A DNA stretch of 64,000 nt. Origin: Breviolum minutum Mf 1.05b.01 (Eukaryota > Sar > Dinophyceae > Suessiales > Symbiodiniaceae). Where the stretch lies: the NCBI GenBank assembly GCA_000507305.1, contig DF243128.1, forward strand, positions 16,475 through 80,474. Direction: 5' to 3'. The position numbers were made by a program, and so were the translations under genes. This document shows, in pieces, positions 11,641 through 21,999 of the stretch (the first letter of the stretch is position 1; every line of letters begins with the position of its first letter). The notes beneath the pieces were generated by a model. The model was not told where the DNA came from and searched no databases. It was given only the letters and a program-made list of their open reading frames with translations.

Positions 11641-12055
11641 CAATGGGTTGGATGCAGTTGGGCCATGTATGCGTTTATCCCTGCATGTCTCAAACGTTTA
11701 CTATAAGGTGGTTTTCACATGACTTCTAACTTGAAAACATTTGAAAACAACTCGTTCGATTTCCCATGGATCCGAATACTGTTTATGTATTGGAGTCGAT
11801 GCTTATTTCTATGGATGGTGCAACCCAAATCCCGATTTGGGAATTGGAAGTGAGGAGATGGCACAACTCAAGAATTTGTGTCCGGTACTTTCAGGTTTGC
11901 AAATTCCAATTCTACCTACTGGCCAAATACTTGATCTCGGCAAATAATTGCGGCTGCTCACACATAAACTTCGACTAAACAGTTGAGGAGAAACTGAGAA
12001 ACCGATTCTTTGCTGTGTCTTAAAGTCTCCACTTGAGCGGGGCTGAAGCACTTGT
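11640..12055. repeat. Unit A copy
   Basis: The marker lies near 11,787. The copy ends after CTCCACTTGAGCGGGGCTG, where the sequence switches to the GQDGPDIP fragment. The same switch occurs at 53,145. Confidence 0.85.
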
Positions 12056-12431
12056 ACTCACTTCCATCGTCTTGACAAATTTGCGTTTTCCCAGCCCCTG
12101 GTTTACGAAAGCTGTCTTGACATACCCAGAGGTACCTTTACATGAAAGAACTTTTCAAGACAAAACATGCGCCATCACGATGGCGATATTGAGGGGCCAG
12201 GATGGTCCAGATATACCAATGATGGGATGTATTCCAACAGATGACAGTACTGTCTTCACTTATGCAGGTCGTATGACGTGTTTTTTCGAAAATGTGAAAA
12301 CACTTGCATACAATGATAGTCTGCTTGAAGTTTTTCGAAGAGCACCAAATTTTCAGGAACATCCCACATGTGAAAAGAATGGGCTGTTCAACGATGGCTG
12401 TGTGTTTATACGAAATTTTCTAATGTCTTGA
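12056..12431 (+). pseudogene. GQDGPDIP fragment, copy 1; possible exon relic
   Basis: An open frame of 132 codons ends at 12,431. The non-repeat part, from about 12,180, contains AILRGQDGPDIPMMGCIP, then CFFENVKTLAYNDSLLEV and PTCEKNGLFNDGCVF. The segment around GQDGPDIP recurs at 53,170-53,340 with few changes (a single codon change, T to N, after IP). The upstream half is not collinear in frame and the downstream half is missing in the second copy. I recognise no family. It may be an exon caught between repeat units. Confidence 0.35.
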
Positions 12432-12639
12432 CAGTTATCATTTTATAGATAGAATATGAACCTGGATAAATATATAGTAGACTTCCTTATATCCTTGGCC
12501 TGCGCACATCTTCACATCTTCATTCACAAACCCCTTTTTTGGTGCCATCGTCAACATCGACTCGTCATTTTCTTGGGAGAAGCCCGTTAAGCGCAGTCGA
12601 AGCGCTTGGAAGCGAACGGAAAGACTACGTATGATGGAT

Positions 12640-13506
12640 TTTTTATGCGCCAGCACCACCGGTCCAACCCTTTGGGCAACCTACAGGACCTAGCAAGTAC
12701 AAGTTGCGAGACTGTATGGTAAAGCTTGTTTCGGCGTCTTGAAAAAGCGACTAAAACGTTTTAATGTGCCTCGACTTTCCCTTGGAAAAAAAACTGATTT
12801 TCAAGTGTGGAAAGTCGCGAACCACTGAAATGCCAGAGTGAAAAGGTTCATGAAGAAGCTAGGTCCAGGTTACCTCCCAAGCCGCACTGACGAGATCTTG
12901 TTCTTATATGTGAGCCCAAAATCAAACTGCCTGACAAAAATGGCACAAAATGCCCGTCTTTGGTGCCAACATAAGCTTTGAATTGAAACACTTCATAGCT
13001 TTTTTGTTGCCCAAGAATTCAACACGACACACTGCCACATCGTCTGGTGTCAACGTCGAGAATCGAGACTCTGAGAATTTCAATCTGTTCAATCATATCT
13101 TGTTAAGGGAAGATGGCGAGGTTCCCCAAAAAATCCCGTTGGCTCGAGAACTAACTATTTGGGATCCTACAAAAGCCTATATCAAAGACATCAAAAGTTT
13201 CCTCTGGCTAAACCGGGCGTCTTCCACCAAAAAATACGAAAAGCTGCCGGTATGACCCCCCAGTTTCGTAACGGAACCTTTGGCAGCTTCGGTTTTTTCT
13301 TAACGTCAACTTTTCCACTGAAAAGAACACCGCCAGCCCTGTTCTCTGCATTGCAGGTTCAAGTCACGAGGCGATTCTACTCCTCGTAGCACCTGCATCC
13401 TTAAAAAAACACACACAACGTACCTGACTGAAATGTCCTACAACACAACGTGCCTGATTGAAAACATCCAAACAAGTTGAACAATTCAATGTGGACTGCT
13501 TCGACT
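12640..13506. repeat. Unit C copy, cut by an assembly gap
   Basis: The copy is collinear with 10,160-11,035, up to AATGTGGACTGCTTCGACT where the N run starts. A small difference, TTTCGGCGTCTTGAAAAAGCG in place of TTGGAGGTGTC, distinguishes the copies near 12,730. Confidence 0.85.
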
Positions 13507-14036
13507 NNNNNNNNNNNNNNNNNNNNNNNNNNNNNNNNNNNNNNNNNNNNNNNNNNNNNNNNNNNNNNNNNNNNNNNNNNNNNNNNNNNNNNNNNNNNNN
13601 NNNNNNNNNNNNNNNNNNNNNNNNNNNNNNNNNNNNNNNNNNNNNNNNNNNNNNNNNNNNNNNNNNNNNNNNNNNNNNNNNNNNNNNNNNNNNNNNNNNN
13701 NNNNNNNNNNNNNNNNNNNNNNNNNNNNNNNNNNNNNNNNNNNNNNNNNNNNNNNNNNNNNNNNNNNNNNNNNNNNNNNNNNNNNNNNNNNNNNNNNNNN
13801 NNNNNNNNNNNNNNNNNNNNNNNNNNNNNNNNNNNNNNNNNNNNNNNNNNNNNNNNNNNNNNNNNNNNNNNNNNNNNNNNNNNNNNNNNNNNNNNNNNNN
13901 NNNNNNNNNNNNNNNNNNNNNNNNNNNNNNNNNNNNNNNNNNNNNNNNNNNNNNNNNNNNNNNNNNNNNNNNNNNNNNNNNNNNNNNNNNNNNNNNNNNN
14001 NNNNNNNNNNNNNNNNNNNNNNNNNNNNNNNNNNNN
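13507..14036. other. Assembly gap (530 N)
   Basis: A run of 530 undetermined bases. By comparison with 10,700-11,640 and 6,355-7,000, the missing part probably holds a unit B and the start of the KKHESIH fragment. Reading frames drawn across it have no meaning. Confidence 0.99.
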
Positions 14037-14230
14037 GAACTGGAATCCACTCCAAAACCCAGGCATCTCGAGTGCTCAAAAAACACGAATCTATTCATAC
14101 AGATTCAAATGGTGATGTTGCTCAACTTGTGGCTGATCTACCCTGTCAAGTTGGCAAAAATTTGTCACCAATTTGTGTTACCCAGCTCGCCATCTACGAA
14201 CCGGTGGTTTTTCTTCTGTGCAACATACGA
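14037..14230 (+). pseudogene. KKHESIH coding fragment, copy 2 (diverged)
   Basis: The frame VLKKHESIHTDSNGDVAQL from about 14,068 aligns with the copies at 7,005 and 50,020. It lacks exactly one codon and carries the changes A to T, D to N, I to L and S to P. After CQVGKN the copy loses collinearity, with insertions and a doubled piece containing ACGAACCGGTG. The next 230 bases, to 14,464, are not found elsewhere and hold no clear gene. Confidence 0.4.
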
Positions 14231-14464
14231 ACCGGTGTGTTTTTGATATGCCTCGAAGATTCCAGCCGACCAGATTCGAAACGACCCAAGAGGGGAAAAA
14301 GAACAATTCACATTCAAAACCTGAAAGTTGTGAATCATCTGAGTGGTGTATGCTGTTCAGCAAAATCGAAGCCCACATCCTCCTAGAAGTTGCTCCAACT
14401 TCGTTTCTGAAACAAAAAATCAAGAGCTTTACAGGAAAAAGACATTCTTGGTAAAAATGTGAAA

Positions 14465-16151
14465 GTGCAAGTCACTATGAACTCAAACTATGCACTTTGG
14501 CTACTTGATCATTTAATTGTCTATCCATAACCAAAAACTATTCTCTACGATATCTCAACAATATCCTGTCAGACTGGTTGTGTGCAACAACTTCTTCAAC
14601 TCGAAAAAATGGTGTAAGGCAAGATGTATCATTTAACTGCCTGGCCCACCTACAAAAAGACAGTGCCAATGTTTTGCCACAAGATGTTTCGGAACGGTTT
14701 CAGCTTGGTTCAGCTTGGTTCAGCGGAAGGAAAGCAAGACAAAAGACGGTGTAGTTTGTTCACAAAGTTCTTAAGCAGACACGAAATATGGACACGTTTT
14801 TGGGGAGGGATAGTTACCAAAACTTCTTCCACACTTCCACTTGAAATGTTGTCAATGAAGTATTCCATGGTGGAAATGCTTTGATCCGACCTGGTAACCA
14901 CAACAACACGCTGCTTTTCGAGCTCGTCAACTGCAAATCGTTGCCAGTTTCGTCAATGGGAAGACCACCTGGTGAAACCTGCTTCTTCAGGCTCAAAAGG
15001 AACGACCAAGTTCAACCATGTTGAACCCTTTTTTCCCACTACGGCCACGTCATCGCCAGAAAGCACAAGGATTTGGTATACTCATCTTCAGCCAAGTAAA
15101 AAACTGATGCCTTTGTTCTGACGTCTGAGAAGACAATCTTCAAAAAATGTTGACTTTCGGAACCAAGTTGTTAGTCATCTTTCGGACGCCCGGAGAATCA
15201 CATGAAAACTTCCATGCTTGGAGCATTTTTGTTCTGCCCAGCTTGATCACAAACAATCCTCCATCGAAAACATCTGCCGGGTGAACTTGTCTTTGGACTT
15301 GACAAATCTGAACCACCCTTGTTTTGACACGGACATCAAAGCAAGCCTCCCGTGCCAACCGAAACCCACCCTGGAGCCTAGCAACCCCAGTGGTTCAACC
15401 CTAGAGATTGGCAAAAAGGAACATGGCCCAACAAAAAGTCGCAACATGTTGATGACTCTTTTTTTGGAACAAAAAATCGGCGTAGACCTGAGTTGCTCAC
15501 CCCTGACTCCACCACTGGGCTTTCCAAATCCATCTCTAAAACACACAACAAAGAAAGCAGCTGCGACGAAGCAAGACCATCCTTATGAGATGTCTTTAAT
15601 CCAGGAAGTGAGGAAGGATAGGATGGGTTTCCCGGACATATTGGAGATTCATCAACTTTTCTGCAACACATTAGGGATCTCTATGTATACGTACCCTGGC
15701 GACAAAAAAAGATCAACCAACTCGAGTTTTCTGAAGTGTTGTAGGAACTGTTACTTGGTTACTTGGTTAATTTTGGAGCTTCTTTTGGGGTTGGCTGGTT
15801 GAATAGCCCTTTTCAAAAAACGATTTTTTCTCACATTGAACAGTGGTTTGAGATGGATCCATTTCGAACTGCTTAGCAGTCAGAGCGTTGGCCAGTTCTA
15901 CGCGAAATCTGGAAAGTGGAAACTTGTTTTTGCCTACAAAAATTTGGGTTTCAAGAATCTAGTACTGCAACGACTCAGGTGCGCAACTTTTTGGGATGGT
16001 TCAACTGGACTATGCCGCATCCGGGCCGAAATTTGGTGGACGTGTGACGTGAAGCTGTGCAAAAACTTTTGGCGCAATCCTTGCCCAACAGCATTGCAAC
16101 CAGATGGAACGATCATGGAGCAAAAGGAAATTGGAATTGAACACCTTTTAC
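14465..16151 (-). pseudogene. Decayed minus-strand gene of unknown family, copy 1
   Basis: The minus strand carries conserved frame pieces shared with 54,690-56,571. From the 5' side these are PVEPSQKVAH near 16,000, ADVFDGGLFVIKLGRTKML near 15,220-15,290, LVPKVNIF near 15,150, and VTRSDQSISTMEYFIDNIS near 14,850-14,900. Reading needs frame changes between the pieces, and stops are present, so no intact product is possible. Both strands were considered. The minus frame keeps the longer matches between copies, for instance 20 residues around VFDGGLFVIKLG without a break. I do not recognise a family. The right end at 16,152 is exactly where the 8.4-kb duplication starts. Confidence 0.45.
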
Positions 16152-16833
16152 CAAGTTGGTTTCAAGAAGATATCTTTGCTCGTCAAGTCCAAGTTGACAG
16201 GCGTGAGCTCAGATGAAGTTACACCAAGATCTTCTACAGGTCACACTCTGATGGGTCTACACTGTATTCACCGGATTTTGAAACAGAATCTTAGAATCCA
16301 AAGCCAATCTCCTGAGCAAAAGCTCTGTTACAAGGCAAGGTGGTTCTATGGCATCGTAACGTCAAGGCCTTTCACATATTTTGAACCCTCTGCGTCAAGA
16401 TCTTCTGGAGCATCATTGAATAGAATTGTAGAAATCTATGTTCATGTATCATCAAGTTGATACCTTGAGCCAAATGAAACGTGACACGTCATTTTTGTTG
16501 GTTTCCAACTATGTTTGAACTGATTTGGTACCATCAACAAACACTCCCATCAATGACTGTCAAAAGCCTCAGATTCTCCAAAAATCTGTATGTCTGTCCA
16601 CATGGTCCTTGGCCAACACATCTGTGTCGGTATGTAAAAACGAAAATAATGTATTTATGTCTGTGAACATGGAAACGCGAAAGCATGTACCTGCCTAAAA
16701 AATGTTAGCATCTTAAATGTAAATATGAAATGTATTTTTGAATATTCGTGTATTTGTAAGTATGAATATTTCAATATTTGTACACTGTATGCATGTATCG
16801 GGTTCTTGCGAAGGGTTCTTGCGAGAAAAAGCA

Positions 16834-17185
16834 CTATCATCAAAGACTGCTGAAGTGATGGCTGCCTTGAAAGACTCTCATCGAAGACTGCTGAAGTGGT
16901 GGTTGTTTGCAAAAGCTGTCTTGAAAGACTGTCATCAAAGACTGCCCAAGTAATGGCTGTCTACAAAGACTGCAGAGAAGACTGCTGAAAGAAAGCAGTG
17001 ATCAAAGACTGCCGAAGTGATGGCTGTCTTCAAAGACTGACCCCAGAAAAGACTGGTGAAAAATAGGTGGAAAATGATTCTGCAAATCAAAGACTGCTGA
17101 AGTGGTGGCTGTCTTGCAAGACTAGACTGCCTAAAAATAGCCGGAGAAGAATTCTGCAAATGAAAATCTGGAAAAAAATTCTGCA
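16834..17185. repeat. Minisatellite with ATCAAAGACTGC core, copy 1
   Basis: The core ATCAAAGACTGCTGAAGTG followed by a variable GTGGCTGTCTTGAAAGACT recurs five or more times at irregular spacing of about 40-60 bp. Shorter GAAGACTGC and ATTCTGCAAA pieces lie between. It is duplicated at 40,376-40,745 and absent from the related block ending near 57,240. It is preceded by AT-rich sequence. Confidence 0.8.
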
Positions 17186-17239
17186 AAAGTAGTCTTCCTC
17201 TTAAAAAGTCTATTAAAATCTATCTTATTCTCCTGGGCA

Positions 17240-19515
17240 CAGGGACCGCACCTCCGATTTGACAACCCTGGGGTCACTCCGTGCTGATCGGACGATGTGG
17301 ATGTTTTGTAGCATTTTTGCTCTGAATTTTGTTTAGGTGTGTTTTGTTGGATTCAATCCTGTCGGATGCGACTATTGTTTGAGTTAACTTGTGAGTTGCA
17401 GCTTTGGTAGCTATTTGTGCTTTTAAAGGAAATGAGTTTATTAGGTATTTTACGAGGTTGAGTTGTGCGTGACTCGATCCTTTTCTTCTATGTGGCAACC
17501 ATGTCAAGGATTGATAGTGAACCTTTTGGAAGCTTGCATTTGTTGAGAGTGGTTGCGGTCGTTTCACCTTGTGTTCCTTGTGCTTGCAATGGCCTCAGCC
17601 AGTGGGCGCTGGTTGGAACAAGTGCGCCTAGAATCAACGGACGCGATGGTTGCGTGAGACACCAGCTGCATTACCTGTTGAAGGTCGAGAACGGGCTTTT
17701 TTGGGGGGGGATTTTTTATGGTGAATTACAAGTGTCGGGCCACGGCAAGCGTGGGAAGTTGCCAAAAGATGAACTGGTTGAGAAGGTTTGGACTGGGACA
17801 TCAATATGAAGACGGGGAGCTACGACTACCACATCCAGAGGGACGGAAAGCGTGGTTGAGAGCTGAGATAGAGTCAATGTTTTTGAAACGTAGCAGTCAT
17901 GACAAGCTTCCATTGTTGGACGTGTGCTAGTGTTTGAATGTGGCTGCTGCAAACACTGGGGGCCAGGGGTCAGCTGAGCAAGAAGGAGCTGGTGACGAAT
18001 GCGGTCGAAAAACTCATGAGTCAGACCAGGCATGTGGTGGAATCGGCTTCTTCTTCTGCCAGCTAAGGTGTGGACTCCGCTGTAGTCAGGATGTATGTGG
18101 AACTGCTTCGTGCGGCGTCAAACAACAAACACTGGTAGAACAGCGAAGCAGCTTTCAGAGAGACTTGAGGCTTTGTTGCTGAAAGCTAGCAAAACTGGGA
18201 AGCTTTCATTGGTGGACATTGCCTGGTTCGTGACACTACAAGTTGGACACGCAAGCGGCGGATGAATTTGCAAGGATGATATTGCTTCCAACATAGTCGA
18301 CAAGTTGATTGGAGACCTGCCGGATAGCAGCGCAGCAGCATCCACACTGGCGATGGGTTTTGTGGTCGCAGTATTTTTTTGTGCTTGACTTTTGCAGTGT
18401 AGATTGGAATGAGATATGTGTTTTGTTTTTTTAATGTGGGTTTGTGCGCTGCGTATGATGCGCAGAAATGCTTGTTTGATGCACAGCTGAAGTGTGCTCA
18501 TTTGGAGGTGATGGTGCTGATCCAATTTCTGCCAGCAGCTATGTCGAACAGCTTCGCACGGATCTGAGGCAACAAGCGCCGCCAGATCGCGGCAGGACGT
18601 TGCAGTTTGAGTTGCAGGCCTTGTTGCTGAAAGCTAGCAAAACTGGGAAGCCTTCGTTGGTGGCCATTTGCCCCGTCTTGACACTACAAGTTGGACACGC
18701 AAGCGGCGGATGAAATTGCAAGGATGATATTGCTTCCAACATAGTGGACAAGTTGATTGGAGAACTGCCGGATACCAGTGCCGCGGCATCGGCTCCGGCG
18801 GTGGGCTGTGTGTTTGCATTATAACGTTTTGTCACACTTGTAATGCTTCCAGATTTTTGTTGTAACTAGGTTTGTGTGTGTGTCTTGTATGATGCAAGGA
18901 GTGTGTGTGGCCTGATGCAGGCAATTTCTTAAGATGCAGAGATGACATTTGAAGGTGATGGTGATGACTCAGTTTCAGCCAGCGACTATGTAGAACAGCT
19001 TCGCACGGATTTGATGTAACAACCCGCGCATGAGCGGCGAAGAATGTTGCAGTTCGACTTGAAGGTTTGTCGCTGAAAGCTAGCAAAAATGGGAAGCCTT
19101 CGTTGGTGGACATCTGCCATTTTATGACACTACCAACTGCGAAATCAAACAGCAGCGGAAGCCTTTCCAAGGATGAGAACGTGTCCAACATCATGGACAA
19201 GTTGATTGAAGAACTGCCGGATACCAGTGCAGCTGCAGTCCGTGACCAGCATGGCTATCCCTGAGCGGGGACTATGCCTCTGCAAAATGCGAATGTTTGT
19301 CTGAGGTTACAATAATTGGGCCGTTTGAAGAAATTGGACCGCACGCCTTTAAAATTCGCTATTCTTTGACGAACCTCCTTACCCATTAGGGGGTGCCATT
19401 CATTGGAACCGGTGCCTTTATAGGTTGCAGGTAATTGGCAAGCATCTAGATGCCTGCGTCTTTCGAGGCACTTTTGTGTGAAAGAAGCCTTCGATGATGA
19501 GGTTTTGGAGAACAT
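17240..19515 (+). pseudogene. Multidomain pseudogene ending in BspA-type leucine-rich repeats, copy 1
   Basis: Coding-like pieces follow one another on the plus strand. GHGKRGKLPKDELVEKVW lies near 17,740 and LSKKELVTNAVEKLMSQT near 17,970. A repeated domain comes next: MYVELLRAAS at 18,090, SASSYVEQLRTDLR at 18,530 and SASDYVEQLRTDL at 18,980, each followed by KAS(K)(T/N)GKPSL and DKLI(G/E)(E/D)LPD. The end, 19,250-19,400, matches BspA-type LRR (LRR_5) phrases such as FIGTGAFIGC. Stops interrupt each domain (for example after HASGG), a 14-bp deletion removes part of the first LRR, and frames shift between pieces. GT...AG-like spacers of about 100-150 bp separate the repeated domains and could be intron remains. 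In intact relatives such LRRs are usually extracellular recognition modules, which is family knowledge and not shown here. Confidence 0.5.
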
Positions 19516-19559
19516 AACCTTCTTAGAATCTTAAAACCAGCTCGTCTCGGTTTCACCTC

Positions 19560-20075
19560 GTGGTGCAAATCGCATCGTGCAAAATATTGTGCAAAACATT
19601 GTCACCTGTTTGTGATAGTTTTGATATTTCAACCTGCCTCCTTCTCTTATCGCGTATATCTCTTGTCAGGCTTCGTTTTTTACCGCATTACCGAGACAAA
19701 CGTACCGAACCAATTTATCGTGTCCCTTGTCAGGCTTCGCCTTTTACCACATTACCGCTGGGTTCAAAAGTTTTTCTTGTGTCATGTATGCACTTTTGCT
19801 GGATTCAAGTTGATGGTTGTAGTGAAACTGTTAACATTGAATTTTTGTTGGGTTCAACTTTTGCTGGATTCAACGTTTGCTTTCGATACTCCTTGCACTG
19901 CTCATCTCTGCAATCCTCTCCAACATTTCATTTATCAAACTGTCTTCCTTGCTTTCGAGATATCCGGCGTCTAGTTTTTGGACTTCACCTTGTTAAGTTG
20001 TTTTCCCTCGTAAAACCCGAAGGGGAGTCCCAAAATCAGCAGGTCATTTACCTGGCAAAAAATTCATCCAACTGA
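19560..20075 (+). other. Conserved anonymous open frame, copy 1 (171 codons)
   Basis: The frame starts at 19,560 and stays open to 20,075. The second copy, at 43,105-43,731, is open for 208 codons because one base fewer near 43,575 moves the end. Inside are two direct repeats, CTTGTCAGGCTTCG followed by TTTTACC.CATTACCG (65 bp apart), and three TTTTGCTGGATTCAA-like phrases. Such internal repetition, shared by DNA rather than protein, and a Cys/Leu/Phe-rich composition speak against a real protein. The only support for coding is that one indel between the copies is 3 bp long. I do not assign a function. Confidence 0.25.
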
Positions 20076-20159
20076 AAAAACCTATTTTACAAGCAATTAC
20101 GTCCTGCCTCTCATCACTTTCCACACCAACATCTGTCCTAACCCTGTCCCTTTGAGCGG

Positions 20160-20480
20160 ACTTGGTTTTTTTCCGCTGCGTCCATTGTAGCCGTGAAATC
20201 GCCAGGCGCGGTGAAATCGCAAAAAGCCATGCCGTTGGCCTGAAGAAGCAATTTGGGATGAGAGAACTTCGAAGCTTCCTGGTGGACACCTTTATTGGGG
20301 ACGAGTATATACCCCAACCTGTACCTAGAACCCAAATGACCCCCGTTCTGATTGAAGTTTCGGCCTTGTTTTTGGGGAGTTGACCTTCAAAAATAGAGGT
20401 CATTGGGGCTCTAGGTATGATAAAGCTGTTGGGGGAAAAACACATAAAGTAACAAATGAAAGCAAACATAGTATCCACAA
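20160..20480. other. Fragment with GGTGAAATCGC direct repeat, copy 1
   Basis: Three copies exist in the window (here, about 43,700-44,015 and 57,998-58,200). On the plus strand all three contain CVHCSREIA(R/K)RGEIAKS, and on the minus strand the first two share AISPRLAISRLQWTQRKK. A short direct repeat TGAAATCGC occurs twice within 30 bp. The third copy loses the frame after IAKS. It may be an exon relic. Neither strand gives a recognisable domain. Confidence 0.3.
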
Positions 20481-21130
20481 ATGAATGGAAAAAACGATAA
20501 AACGTTTTTAAAAAACAAAGCTTCGTACTTTTATCAATTTCTATCCCACATTTTTACCACTGAAACATGACATCTTAGGTGGTGATGCTTCAAAATTCCA
20601 TGAACCCGTGCCGTGAATCCAAGCCTAAAAAACCTGGTCTGCAGAGATGCGAGTTTGTCTAATTTTCGCGATCGCAGTTGGCAATGAAGACCTGCTGCAG
20701 ATCCAGTAAAAAATGGACAAAGTTGACACTTCCGGAGCAGTTGAAAGACTTCACAAGAATGTCAATTGAGTAATGGCAACAAAACCCGGACAGTGACATG
20801 AACCATGAAACGCTTAAAATAATCCTTATATAACTGGGTACTGGGTAGTATTATCCCCTATATGAAGCAAAGAAGAAAATGGTGCAAAAAAAGGTTTTGA
20901 TCACTGCTCAATGGTTGGAAGATGTTGGAACGGAAATTGATGTAACGTTTGACAAATTGTCTGTGACCTTTTCATTGGAGTGGAGTGTTATGGAGTGTTC
21001 ATGAATTCAAATCTACTGTAAGTGATCTTGCTTAAGTACCCTCAAGGGATACCAAAAAAAGAAACTGGCATCTTATTCTCTCTCAACCCCCCTGCCTGTG
21101 TTCACAGGCTCACAATGATGGGTTTTTGCC
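20481..21130. other. No gene seen
   Basis: This stretch has stops in all phases and is moderately AT-rich, with runs of A. It is collinear with 44,020-44,690, where about 22 bp more is present near 44,150. I see no domain, RNA or repeat unit in it. Confidence 0.6.
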
Positions 21131-21361
21131 AGGTGTTTGCACCATATTAGCCGCAGTTGCCACACGCGCAAAACACGTGTCCCATGTCCCCAACCGGTGG
21201 GGCAAGGGAGTGGAAGTCACAAGAAGCTCCAATTTATTGAACGTCAAAGGGGAACGAAGTTTCAGCACCACCAGCCAGTGTTCCTTGAGATAAGTGGAGA
21301 GTCCCCATCGAAACCATTATGAAAGCCTTTCGGAAACAAAAAATCCCCAGATCCGTAGAGA

Positions 21362-21745
21362 TTGGTGATTGAAAAGACACAGGCTATTTTATGTTGTACA
21401 GGATCCATGGGACTGGTATATTTACTATGTTTTACCATAAAAAATCAACCATACCTGTATGGCATGGGTGTCGAACTCAGAATTCTCTCGGTGATTTCAT
21501 TTCCAAAGCTTGGAAAATCGGATCTCTTTGCGGCAACCTTCAGATTGAAGAGTCTGAAGGTGGTTTGGGGCACAATTTGTCCGATAAGAACCACTGAAAC
21601 AGTATTGCAAAAGAAAGTTCCTCTCAGGATTTTAGGGAAAAAATCTGAGGTTCAAACAGGTTCAAATGCCATGAACATGTTGATTCGATTGTCTGAGATT
21701 TTTGTTGCCACTACGAAGCACTTGACAAATGTCCGTCTCTTATGA
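21362..21745 (+). other. Conserved anonymous open frame, copy 1 (127 codons)
   Basis: An open frame of 127 codons is matched by one of the same length at 44,922-45,305. Between them a one-base insertion near 44,987 and a one-base loss near 45,022 cancel, so 12 residues differ while the flanks (MVIEKTQAIL, VELRILSVISFPKLGKSD) stay the same. Cancelling frameshifts can arise by chance between young duplicates. No domain or signal peptide is recognised. The opposite strand just downstream holds the Cys-rich relic. Confidence 0.25.
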
Positions 21746-21758
21746 CCTCTTCAAACAA

Positions 21759-21990
21759 TCAGCCAACTTCAACCTTACAAAAAGGGCCATCTGGGTCACA
21801 GCTTCCACCAACTTTGAAACTGAAGCCACCTTTGGTTGGTTTCAACCACAGACCTGAAAGCTCCCCTGGTGTGTTCTCTCGAACATGACACCCATTGAAC
21901 TTGATCGCGAAAGACTTCCCAGAAACGGCTGAAGCGCCGCACAACTCGACGTTGTTTGAATCATTGAACCTCCCAACTCCGAAATGTGTA
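21759..21990 (-). pseudogene. Relic of Cys-rich protein, copy 2
   Basis: The minus frame reads NVELCGASAVSGKSFAIKF, then NGCHVREN, WLKPTKGGFSFKVGGSC and DPDGPFCKVEVG, followed by a stop at 21,759. This section is uninterrupted. Upstream (above 21,990) the same frame runs into a unit A piece and so has no proper 5' end. Cysteines occur at regular intervals and glycines are frequent. Compared with 790-1,095 it stops earlier, because the C-terminal Cys stretch is missing. It could be the last exon of a lost gene. Family unknown. Confidence 0.45.
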
Positions 21991-21999
21991 GTGTCACGG

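Noticed and set aside
13364..14246. Open frames of more than 190 codons across the first N run
   Set aside because: They are open only because undetermined bases are counted as codons. The real sequence on either side consists of repeat units.
16834..17185. CRISPR-like array
   Set aside because: Core spacing is irregular, the spacers are related to each other and to the core, and the context is eukaryotic.
20044..20478. 144-codon minus frame as a gene
   Set aside because: The near-identical second copy at 43,585-44,015 is broken by a 4-bp deletion, and the third copy is disrupted too.
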